A DNA stretch of 64,000 nt from assembly GCA_050744325.1 (NCBI GenBank), contig JBOGHK010000221.1, forward strand, positions 1 through 64,000, given 5' to 3'. Made by a program: the position numbers and the translations under genes. The DNA is from DASXTK01 sp050744325. Its GTDB lineage: Bacteria; Actinomycetota; Acidimicrobiia; Acidimicrobiales; VFJN01. Shown here piece by piece: positions 57,244 through 64,000 of this stretch. Under the pieces are notes generated by a model. The model did no database searches and was not told the origin of the DNA. It worked only from the letters and a program-made list of their open reading frames with translations. The number at the start of each line of letters is the position of its first letter. The stretch's first letter is position 1.

Positions 57244-59025
57244 ATGCCGAAGAAGCCCAGAAACCCGGAAGGGCCGCCCCCGAGTTCGCGGGGCGGAGCC
57301 GAGTCCGAGGTCAATGAGGAGTTTTGGGATCGGTCTCGTAAGACGCGCAAGGAGGATCGCAAGAGCTCCAAGCGGCGTCGCTCCGACGACCCGCGAGGCG
57401 ACAAGCCGGCAGCTGGTCCTCCGACCATGCCGGTCGAGACGTCTCCCGAGGTCCCTCCTCCCGACCCTCGCCCTCCCCGCCCGCCCGCCGACCCGCCGAG
57501 CGCACGTCCCGCCGGTGGTGAACGGCGTCGGGCGCTGCGGCCTCCGACAGCACCGGGTCCTCCCACCCCGGTGCCCGGGCCACCGCCCACCGCGCCGACC
57601 CGGGCCGTTCCGGAACCCCGGCCGCCGTCGCCTGGCTTTCGCAGTCCTCGACGCCAGCCCACATCCGGCGGGCCGGCGGCCCGGCCGACGACGACGTCGC
57701 GGACCGCGTCCCGCCGCATGCCGGGAGCGTCGCCGGCCGCGGCCCCCGTCGATCCGCCGACCACCGACTTCCCGCCGACCGGTCCGATGCCCGCGGCCGC
57801 GCCGTCGTACTCCAATCGACCACGGCGTCCGTCGGGCGAGGTGCCGTCGCTCGACGCGCGGCTCGAGGGCCTGGCGTCCCGCGGTCGGCTGAACCTCGCC
57901 TCCGGGCCCGACGACGAGGTCGTGGTCGACCACGACGAGACCTACGACGACGACAACTACGACGACGGCTTCGACGACGGTGCACCGCGACGCCGTGGCT
58001 GGAGTCGACTGGCCATCGCGCTGGTCGTGGTGGCGTTGCTGTTCATCGGAGCCGTGGTCGGGACGGGCCTGTGGATACGCAACAAGATCGACCCAGGAGG
58101 GCCCCTGGGCGACGTGGTGACCGTCGAGGTGGTCGAAGGTCAGTCGACCAGCGACATCGGCCAGCTACTGCAGGACAGCGATGTGATCACCAGTTCGACG
58201 GTGTGGACCTGGTACGTGCGGTTCAAGGGCGGTGGCGACGTCCAGGCCGGCACCTACGACCTGCGCGAGAACATGTCGATGGGCGAGGCCCTGACGGCGC
58301 TGCAGGTCGACCCGATCCCCGAGGAGCGCTCGGTGACGATCGCCGAGGGGCTGACGGTCGAGCAGATGGTCGGGCGGCTGACCGATGCCGAGGACGGGGT
58401 GAGGGGGTTCGACGCCGAACGTCTCCGCCAGGCGATGACCGGCGGCCAGATCCGATCGCGGTTCCTGCCCGAGGGCCAGGCCAACCCGGAGGGCACGCTG
58501 TTCCCTGACACCTACAGCCTCGGCGAGGAGGACGACGAGGTCGCCCTGGTGCAACGCATGGTGACCCAGATGGACACCGTGCTCGACGAGGTCGAGATCG
58601 AGACCCGTGCGCAGGAGTTGGGCCGCACGCCCTACGAGATCCTGATCATCGCCTCGATGATCGAGGAGGAGGCACGCGTCGCCGAGGAACGTCCGCAGAT
58701 GGCTCGGGTCGTCTACAACCGGCTGGCCGCGGACATGCCGCTCGGCATCGACCCGACGAGCTGCTACGAGAGCGGCGAGTGCCCGCCGACGAGCGCCGAG
58801 CTCGAGAGCGACTCCCCTTACAACACGCGACGCAACCTGGGGCTGCCCCCGACGCCGATCTCGTCGCCCAGCCGGGCCTCCATCGAGGCGGCTCTGGCGC
58901 CGGCGGAGGGCGAGTGGCTGTTCTTCGTCCTGAAGGATTCGGCGGGGCACCACACCTTCTCGGTCACCGAGGACGAGCACGAAGCTGCCGTGCAGTACTG
59001 CCGTGACCAGGGCCTCTGTGGGTAG
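57244..59025 (+). CDS. mltG: Endolytic murein transglycosylase MltG
   Basis: The 593-residue protein cuts nascent peptidoglycan strands at the outer face of the membrane. An unusually long cytoplasmic N-terminus (about 255 residues, rich in Pro, Arg and acidic stretches) precedes one transmembrane helix (LAIALVVVALLFIGAVVGTGLWI) and a LysM-like plus YceG domain. The catalytic glutamate is in IASMIEEEARV, and the PLGIDPTS and NLGLPPTPI motifs are present. The gene order ruvX-mltG-aroE is conserved in actinobacteria. Confidence 0.92.
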   Translation: MPKKPRNPEGPPPSSRGGAESEVNEEFWDRSRKTRKEDRKSSKRRRSDDPRGDKPAAGPPTMPVETSPEVPPPDPRPPRPPADPPSARPAGGERRRALRPPTAPGPPTPVPGPPPTAPTRAVPEPRPPSPGFRSPRRQPTSGGPAARPTTTSRTASRRMPGASPAAAPVDPPTTDFPPTGPMPAAAPSYSNRPRRPSGEVPSLDARLEGLASRGRLNLASGPDDEVVVDHDETYDDDNYDDGFDDGAPRRRGWSRLAIALVVVALLFIGAVVGTGLWIRNKIDPGGPLGDVVTVEVVEGQSTSDIGQLLQDSDVITSSTVWTWYVRFKGGGDVQAGTYDLRENMSMGEALTALQVDPIPEERSVTIAEGLTVEQMVGRLTDAEDGVRGFDAERLRQAMTGGQIRSRFLPEGQANPEGTLFPDTYSLGEEDDEVALVQRMVTQMDTVLDEVEIETRAQELGRTPYEILIIASMIEEEARVAEERPQMARVVYNRLAADMPLGIDPTSCYESGECPPTSAELESDSPYNTRRNLGLPPTPISSPSRASIEAALAPAEGEWLFFVLKDSAGHHTFSVTEDEHEAAVQYCRDQGLCG

Positions 59026-59042
59026 CGCTCGGCCCGAACGCG

Positions 59043-59981
59043 ATGGCTGAAGCGCGCGACCGGCGGCCGATCACCGGCTCGACGCGGGTTGCCGGCGTCA
59101 TCGGCTGGCCGGTCCGGCATTCGCTGTCACCGACGATCATGAACGCCGCGTTCGCCGCGACCGGGCTCGACTGGGTGTACGTGGCGTTCGAGGTATCGCC
59201 CGATGGAGGGCCAGCGGCGGTCGACGCGATGCGCATGTTGGGCCTCGCGGGTTTGTCGGTCACCATGCCCCACAAGGCCACCGTCGGCGCGTCCGTGGAC
59301 GAGCGGACGCCGGTGGCTGCCGCCCTGGAGGCGGTCAACTGCGTCTTCTGGGCCGGTGACCGGCTGGTTGGCGACAACACCGATGCAGCGGGCTTCGTGG
59401 ACTCGCTGCGGGTCGACCACGGCGTCGATCCCGCCGGGCAGCGCTGCGCGGTGGTCGGGGCCGGGGGTGCGGGGCGGGCGGTCTCCCGGGCCCTGGGCGA
59501 CGTGGGCGCAGCGGAGGTGGTGGTGGTCAACCGTTCAGCGGACCGTGCCGACCGGGCGGCCAAGCTCGCGGGCCCAGTCGGGCGGGTCGGCCGTGCAGCG
59601 GACCTTGCTCGGGTGGACCTCGTCGTCAACGCGACACCGATCGGCATGGGTGAGACACCGGCGCTGCCCTTCGACCCCGAACTGATCCAACCGAACCAGG
59701 TGCTGGTCGACCTGATCTACCACCCGCTCACGACGCCGCTCCTTGCGGCCGCAACAGCCCGGGGAGCACGCTCCGTGAGCGGATTGGGCATGCTCGTTCA
59801 CCAGGGCGTCCACGCCTTCCGTCGATGGACCGGACACGAGCCACCGGTCGCGGAGATGGCCCGTGCGGCACGCGCCGAGCTGGAGGGGCGGGGTCGCTCA
59901 GGGTCCCCCTCCGTGGCAAAGCCGTCACACGGTTCGACGGGCATCCACCCGACGATGCAACCTAATGGTAAAGATTCATAG
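59043..59981 (+). CDS. aroE: Shikimate dehydrogenase
   Basis: The 312-residue enzyme reduces 3-dehydroshikimate with NADPH. It has GWPVRHSLSPTIMNAAF, the catalytic lysine in TMPHKA, the NTDAAGF segment and the NADP-binding GAGGAGRAVSRAL. The last 30 residues (after RAELEGRG) are a non-conserved tail. ATG 59043 is 18 bases after mltG. Confidence 0.94.
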   Translation: MAEARDRRPITGSTRVAGVIGWPVRHSLSPTIMNAAFAATGLDWVYVAFEVSPDGGPAAVDAMRMLGLAGLSVTMPHKATVGASVDERTPVAAALEAVNCVFWAGDRLVGDNTDAAGFVDSLRVDHGVDPAGQRCAVVGAGGAGRAVSRALGDVGAAEVVVVNRSADRADRAAKLAGPVGRVGRAADLARVDLVVNATPIGMGETPALPFDPELIQPNQVLVDLIYHPLTTPLLAAATARGARSVSGLGMLVHQGVHAFRRWTGHEPPVAEMARAARAELEGRGRSGSPSVAKPSHGSTGIHPTMQPNGKDS

Positions 59982-60101
59982 CGACACGTCCTGACCATCA
60001 TCCCCGTCCTATGTCGGGCGGGGACCGCAGTTTCGTCCTAGTCTTTGCGAAATCGTTGCGAGAGCAACGCTGGGCGGGGTTCATGCGAACGGAGGTACAC
60101 G

Positions 60102-61631
60102 GTGGCCCTTCAAGGGACTCTCGACACGTTCTCGCTGCCAGATGTTCTGCGTCTTCTGGCAACGACTGGGAAGACCGGATGCCTCCACGTGGACGGCGAC
60201 CGCGGTCGGGGAAGCGTGTGGCTCGACGACGGGGCGGTTGTCGCCGCGACCGCAGAGCGTGCGCTTGGCACCGCGACGATCGACGAGGTGATCTTCGAGA
60301 TCATGCGGTTCAGCCGAGGGTCCTTCAACTTCGCGGCTGACGAGCGGGCTCCACAGGAGAGCCAGCAGTCCAAGGACGTCGAGAAGACGCTGCGCCGTGC
60401 GGGTCAGCTGCTCGACGAGTGGCGCGACCTCGAGGCCGTGGTCCCGACGCTGAGCCATCGGGTCGCCCTTGCTCCCGAGCTGACCGTCGACCAGGTCACG
60501 ATCGATGCCCCACGGTGGCAGGCGCTGGTGGCGATCGCCGCGGGACGGTCAGTGGGCGAGCTGGCCCAGTCGCTCGATCTCGGTGAGCTGGCCGTGAGCC
60601 GCACCGTGAGCGACCTGGTCGAGCTGGGTGTCGCCATCATCCAACCGCCGGGGGCGGCGCGCGCGCCGTCGAGCGGAGGTCGTCGCACCGCGAACGACGT
60701 CGCCAGCAGGCCTACGACCGGCGACAGCCCGCGCCGCGCACCGACCACAGGGCCCACGCAGGCCGTCGCTACCGCGCCCACCAACGGAAAGCTCGAGTCA
60801 CGGCGCGAGCCACGGGATCGTGACCGGGCGACGAAGGCCCCGGCAGCGAGTGACAACGGGCGTCCGGGCTGGCGAGACGACCCCAAGCCGCCGGTGGAGA
60901 CGGCACCGAAACCCCGCCCGTCCAAAGCCGCGGCTTCGCGCTCGGCGAGGACCCGCCGCACCGGTCCCACGCCGACCACGGTTCCGCCCAGCGCGCGGCC
61001 GCTCGGCAGTCCGGCGCGCAACGGCCAGACGCTGACCGGCACGGCCGTGGGGTCGCCACTCGTTCCGCCTACCAGCCCGTTCCCCTCGGCGACGCCGCCG
61101 GGAGTCGGGCCCGCACCCGCCATCCCCACCGATCGGGGTCTGACGCCGCCGGTCTCTCCTAGCGCTCCGACTGCTCCGGTGCCGACGGTTCCGGACACCT
61201 ATCGCGGCCCGATCCTGCCGCCGACACTCGACACCGGTCGCCTGGGCCCGTCCCCCCTGACCCAACACGACACGGGCCAGATCCCGTCGATCGGCGCATC
61301 CGCGCTCCCGCCCGACCTCAGCTGGGCTGCCGAGGACCACGAGCCTCCGCCCCCGGCGCCCGCGCCCGGGGCAGTCCGGGGCTCGACCGGCCGCCTGATG
61401 GCCACACCGACGCCGCCGCCGTTGCCGAGCCGGGCGGCCGGCAACGGGCGTAGCGACGCCGAGATGGCCCACCACGTCGCCGCGATGAGCCCCGATGCCC
61501 GATCCGTGGTCGAAGCCACGATCGGGCGGGGTGGTGGCGGTCCCGGTGGCATGCCGACGGCCGGTGCCTCCCAAGAGCAGATCCTCAACCGCAGCCAGCT
61601 GTTGAGCTTCCTGTCCTCGGTCCGCCAGTAG
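60102..61631 (+). CDS. DUF4388 (PatA-N-type) protein with long low-complexity tail
   Basis: The 509-residue protein starts with a DUF4388 domain (about 1-110: ALQGTLDTFSLPDVLRLL, GCLHVDG, GSVWLDDGAVVAA), a module of bacterial signalling and gliding proteins. A winged-helix-like segment follows (about 120-190). Residues 190-480 are rich in Pro, Thr and Ala and look disordered. The last 20 residues (ILNRSQLLSFLSSVRQ) are again conserved-looking and could be a binding peptide. GTG 60102 has GGAGGT at 5 bases, the strongest ribosome binding site in the window. It interrupts the aroE-peptidase order. Confidence 0.8.
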   Translation: MALQGTLDTFSLPDVLRLLATTGKTGCLHVDGDRGRGSVWLDDGAVVAATAERALGTATIDEVIFEIMRFSRGSFNFAADERAPQESQQSKDVEKTLRRAGQLLDEWRDLEAVVPTLSHRVALAPELTVDQVTIDAPRWQALVAIAAGRSVGELAQSLDLGELAVSRTVSDLVELGVAIIQPPGAARAPSSGGRRTANDVASRPTTGDSPRRAPTTGPTQAVATAPTNGKLESRREPRDRDRATKAPAASDNGRPGWRDDPKPPVETAPKPRPSKAAASRSARTRRTGPTPTTVPPSARPLGSPARNGQTLTGTAVGSPLVPPTSPFPSATPPGVGPAPAIPTDRGLTPPVSPSAPTAPVPTVPDTYRGPILPPTLDTGRLGPSPLTQHDTGQIPSIGASALPPDLSWAAEDHEPPPPAPAPGAVRGSTGRLMATPTPPPLPSRAAGNGRSDAEMAHHVAAMSPDARSVVEATIGRGGGGPGGMPTAGASQEQILNRSQLLSFLSSVRQ

Positions 61632-61639
61632 GGCCACAC

Positions 61640-61692
61640 GCGACGAACCTGACCCGCCGATCCGTGCACGTGACTGGCGCGGGGCTGCACTA
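61640..61692. repeat. Half copy of the inverted-repeat element
   Basis: The stretch begins GCGACGAACCTGAC and ends GGGGCTGCACTA. It matches the right arm of the element at 53668-53833 (GCGACGAACCTGACACGCC to GGGGCTGCACTA), with several differences and a small insertion in the middle. The left arm is absent. It lies between the DUF4388 gene and the peptidase gene, 13 bases before the GTG at 61706. Confidence 0.7.
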
Positions 61693-61705
61693 GCCTCCGG
61701 CGACC

Positions 61706-62479
61706 GTGGGTGTCTCGGCACTGGCGGTCGCCTTTGGGCTTCTTGGAGGGTTCGTCGTCGGGCCATGGCTCGCGCGTGCCGTGCAGCGCTGGATCGGGTG
61801 GCGCGTCGTGCTGCCGCTGATGTTGGGGTGGGTTCCCGCATGGTCGGCGGTCAGCCTCCGTGAGGTCGGCGCACCGGTTGAACGGGCACCTCATCGGCAG
61901 GCGGTCTCGGTGGCGACGGGGCTGCTGTTCGCCGTGGTCGGGCTGCGGGTGGGGTGGTCTGCCGCACTGGTGCCCGTCCTGGTCCTGGTCGCAGGGCTGG
62001 TTGCCGTCTCGGCGGTGGATCTGCTCTGTTGGCGCATACCGGCACGGTTCGTCTACCTCACCGGGCTCGGGGCGCTGGCGGGGATGGTGGCTGCCGCGCT
62101 GGTGGCGGGTGAGCCGAGGTCGTTGGTCGGGGCGGCAGCCGGCGCCGGTGTCTACCTGTCGGTGCTGGGTGGCATGCACCTGATCGCACCCGGTCAGATG
62201 GGGTTCGGCGACGTCCGTCTCGGCGGGCTGATCGGCCTGGTCGTCGGGTGGATCGGTTGGGATGCCGACCATCCGATCGGCGCATCGCTCAGCTGGGCCC
62301 TGTTCGCCCTCACCCTCGCGAGCTTCGTCGGCGCCGTCGCAGGCGTCGTCGTGCTGGTCCTGCGACGGCGGGCACGGCGTCTGTCCGGTCGGGTGTGGCG
62401 CGAGGCCTACCCGTTCGGCCCGTGGCTGTGCGCCGGGGCCGTGGCCGCGATCCTCGCCGCCGCCCCGGGCGTGTTCTGA
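61706..62479 (+). CDS. Prepilin peptidase-like A24 aspartic protease
   Basis: The 257-residue protein has about seven hydrophobic helices and the two aspartate motifs of the family: SAVDLLCWRIP and GQMGFGDVRLGG (the usual GMGxGDxKL). It lacks the N-terminal methylase domain with paired cysteines of classical PilD. It should trim type IV prepilin-like proteins. In mycobacteria a homologue lies in the same aroE-aroC interval. GTG 61706 is used. Confidence 0.85.
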   Translation: MGVSALAVAFGLLGGFVVGPWLARAVQRWIGWRVVLPLMLGWVPAWSAVSLREVGAPVERAPHRQAVSVATGLLFAVVGLRVGWSAALVPVLVLVAGLVAVSAVDLLCWRIPARFVYLTGLGALAGMVAAALVAGEPRSLVGAAAGAGVYLSVLGGMHLIAPGQMGFGDVRLGGLIGLVVGWIGWDADHPIGASLSWALFALTLASFVGAVAGVVVLVLRRRARRLSGRVWREAYPFGPWLCAGAVAAILAAAPGVF

Positions 62480-62538
62480 GGCGCTCGCGCCCAGTGCTGG
62501 ATGCCGGCCCGAGCGCGACCAGAACGTAATCTCGGGCA

Positions 62539-63708
62539 GTGCTCAGGTTCCTCACGGCTGGTGAATCCCACGGGCGGGCGCTGGTGGTGATCGTCGAGGG
62601 CCTGCCCGCAGGCCTGCCGGTGACGATCGAGGACATCCAGGACGAGCTGAGCCGTCGGCGTCTGGGCTACGGCCGGGGGCCGCGGATGCGCTTCGAGCAG
62701 GACGAGGTCACGATCGTCGGCGGGGTGCGCCACGGCCGCACGCTCGGGTCGCCGGTGGCGATCGAGATCGCCAACACCGAGTGGTCGCGGTCCGACAAGT
62801 GGCACACCGAGATGGCCGTCGAGCCCGGGCAGACCGAGGCGCCCCTCACCCAGCCACGACCCGGTCACGCCGACCTAGCGGGCATGCAGAAGTACGGCTT
62901 CGCCGACGCGCGTGACGTGCTGGAGAGGGCCTCGGCCCGCGAGACCGCCGCCCGGGTCGCGGCGGGGGCTCTGGCCAAGAACCTGTTGGGCCGTCTCGGC
63001 GTCCAGGTGATCTCCCACGTCGTCCAGATGGGGTCGGCACGATCGAAGGCCTCGGAGCGGCCGACGCCCGACCAGCAAGACCAGGTCGACGCCTCCCCGG
63101 TGCGGTGCTTCGACCCGGTGGCCACCGAGGCGATGATCGAGCAGGTGAAGGCGGTCGCCAAGGAGGGCGACAGCCTCGGCGGCGTCGTCGAGGTGCTCGG
63201 CTACGGCGTCCCCGTGGGGCTCGGCAGCCACGTCCACTGGGACCGGCGGCTCGACGGCCTGTTGGCCAGCGCCCTGATGAGCATCCAGGCAGTCAAGGGC
63301 GTCGAGGTGGGTGACGGGTTCGAGGTTGCGGGTCGACCGGGTAGCGAGGCCCACGACCCGATCACCTGGGACGACGCCGAGCAGCGCTACCGGCGCACGA
63401 CCACCCGGGCGGGTGGGATCGAAGGCGGCATGTCCACCGGCGAGCTGGTCGTGTGCCGAGCCGCGATGAAACCGTTCGCCACCCTCAACCGGCCGGTACT
63501 CACCACCGTCGACGTGGTCACCAAGCGCGAGACGCTGAGCTTCAAGGAGCGCACCGACGTGACCGCGGTGCCGGCGATGGGCGTCGTCGCCGAGACGATG
63601 ACAGCCTTGGTGCTGGCCGGCGAGGCGCTCCGCAAGTTCGGCGGCGACTCGTTCGGCGAGGTGCTGCGCAACGTCGAGTCCTTCCAGGCCACCCTCCGCG
63701 AGGGGTGA
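62539..63708 (+). CDS. aroC: Chorismate synthase
   Basis: The 389-residue FMN-dependent enzyme makes chorismate. It has GESHGRALVVIVEG, the GRGPRMRFEQDEV and GGVRHGRTLGSPVAI signatures, and ASARETAARVAAGALAK. The catalytic histidine and aspartate regions are intact. GTG 62539 has TAATCT 6 bases upstream, a leaderless pattern. aroK follows after 7 bases. Confidence 0.96.
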   Translation: MLRFLTAGESHGRALVVIVEGLPAGLPVTIEDIQDELSRRRLGYGRGPRMRFEQDEVTIVGGVRHGRTLGSPVAIEIANTEWSRSDKWHTEMAVEPGQTEAPLTQPRPGHADLAGMQKYGFADARDVLERASARETAARVAAGALAKNLLGRLGVQVISHVVQMGSARSKASERPTPDQQDQVDASPVRCFDPVATEAMIEQVKAVAKEGDSLGGVVEVLGYGVPVGLGSHVHWDRRLDGLLASALMSIQAVKGVEVGDGFEVAGRPGSEAHDPITWDDAEQRYRRTTTRAGGIEGGMSTGELVVCRAAMKPFATLNRPVLTTVDVVTKRETLSFKERTDVTAVPAMGVVAETMTALVLAGEALRKFGGDSFGEVLRNVESFQATLREG

Positions 63709-63715
63709 GCGGCCG

Positions 63716-64000
63716 GTGAGCACGTCGCCCGACCGGCACGTGGTGCTGATCGGCCTCCCCGGGGCGGGAAAGAGCAGCGTCGGCCGCCGCCTGGCCAAGG
63801 AGCTGGAGCGGCCGTTCGCCGACGCCGACGAGCAGCTCGAGCTGACCGCGGGGTGCAGCATCCCCCGGCTGTTCCGCGAGCGCGGCGAGGCCGAGTTCCG
63901 TCGGCTGGAGGCCCAGGTGCTCGCGGATCTGTTGCGCCGCGACGCACCGCTGGTGGTCTCGGCGGCGGGGGGAACCGAGATCTCGGCCGCGAACCGGGCG
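63716..64000 (+). CDS. aroK: Shikimate kinase, 3' part cut by window edge
   Basis: From GTG 63716, 95 codons are visible to the window end. The frame starts HVVLIGLPGAGKSSVGRRLA (Walker A), then FADADEQLE (the Mg/shikimate aspartate pair), FRERGEAEFRRLE and VSAAGG, the order expected for shikimate kinase. The usual LATGGG is SAAGG here. The gene follows aroC by 7 bases in the aro operon. Confidence 0.9.
   Translation, partial: MSTSPDRHVVLIGLPGAGKSSVGRRLAKELERPFADADEQLELTAGCSIPRLFRERGEAEFRRLEAQVLADLLRRDAPLVVSAAGGTEISAANRA

Overview
The window is about 70% G+C, gene-dense, and reads as the chromosome of an actinobacterium, most likely class Acidimicrobiia. The evidence is a CarD homologue, a MshC-type mycothiol ligase, F420-linked oxidoreductases, phosphatidylinositol mannoside (PIM) genes, the small actinobacterial families DUF2630 and DUF6167, and the N-terminal WWQASDDKWYPP motif that I associate with Acidimicrobiia surface proteins. 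No tRNA, rRNA, CRISPR array, insertion sequence or phage gene was recognised.

Layout. 1-2309: the start of a secreted protein cut by the window edge, a small ORF, a broken dapD remnant, and riboflavin RibD split into two overlapping genes in reversed order. 2313-18289 (minus strand): a six-gene, 16-kb operon with overlapping or touching genes for a two-polypeptide iterative lipid/polyketide synthase. The first protein has two nitronate-monooxygenase/PfaD-like domains, then KS, AT, ACP and KR. The second has KS, AT, DH and a built-in phosphopantetheinyl transferase. They are followed by a free carrier protein, an alpha/beta hydrolase, a UGT-type glycosyltransferase and a two-part methyltransferase. 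This is the most unusual system in the window and suggests a glycosylated, methylated secondary lipid. 18524-26213: a membrane-anchored surface protein, carD, acyl-CoA dehydrogenase, LLM oxidoreductase, thiamine pyrophosphokinase, an M23 peptidase, and an NADPH:F420 reductase overlapping mshC. 26332-44075: plsC, thrS-HIT, glutathione peroxidase, an EF-G paralogue, pgsA-patA-pimA, lemA-htpX, an orphan antitoxin-like gene, pdxS, a large lipoprotein, and pdxT-yebC-peroxiredoxin. 44123-64000: acyl-CoA dehydrogenase, a DUF6351 lipoprotein, then hisS-aspS-DUF2630-rarA-DUF948-DUF6167-alaS-ruvX-mltG-aroE-DUF4388-prepilin peptidase-aroC-aroK (cut by the edge).

The housekeeping blocks thrS-HIT-pgsA-patA-pimA-pdxS-pdxT-yebC and hisS-aspS-rarA-alaS-ruvX-mltG-aroE-A24 peptidase-aroC-aroK follow the order I know from mycobacteria. 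Insertions stand out against this background: the EF-G/peroxidase block, the 811-residue lipoprotein between pdxS and pdxT, and a DUF4388 protein in the aro cluster.

Many genes have a TAnnnT hexamer 6-9 bases before the start codon and no Shine-Dalgarno sequence, which indicates leaderless transcripts. A dispersed inverted-repeat element occurs at 53668-53833, with a related half copy at 61640-61692.
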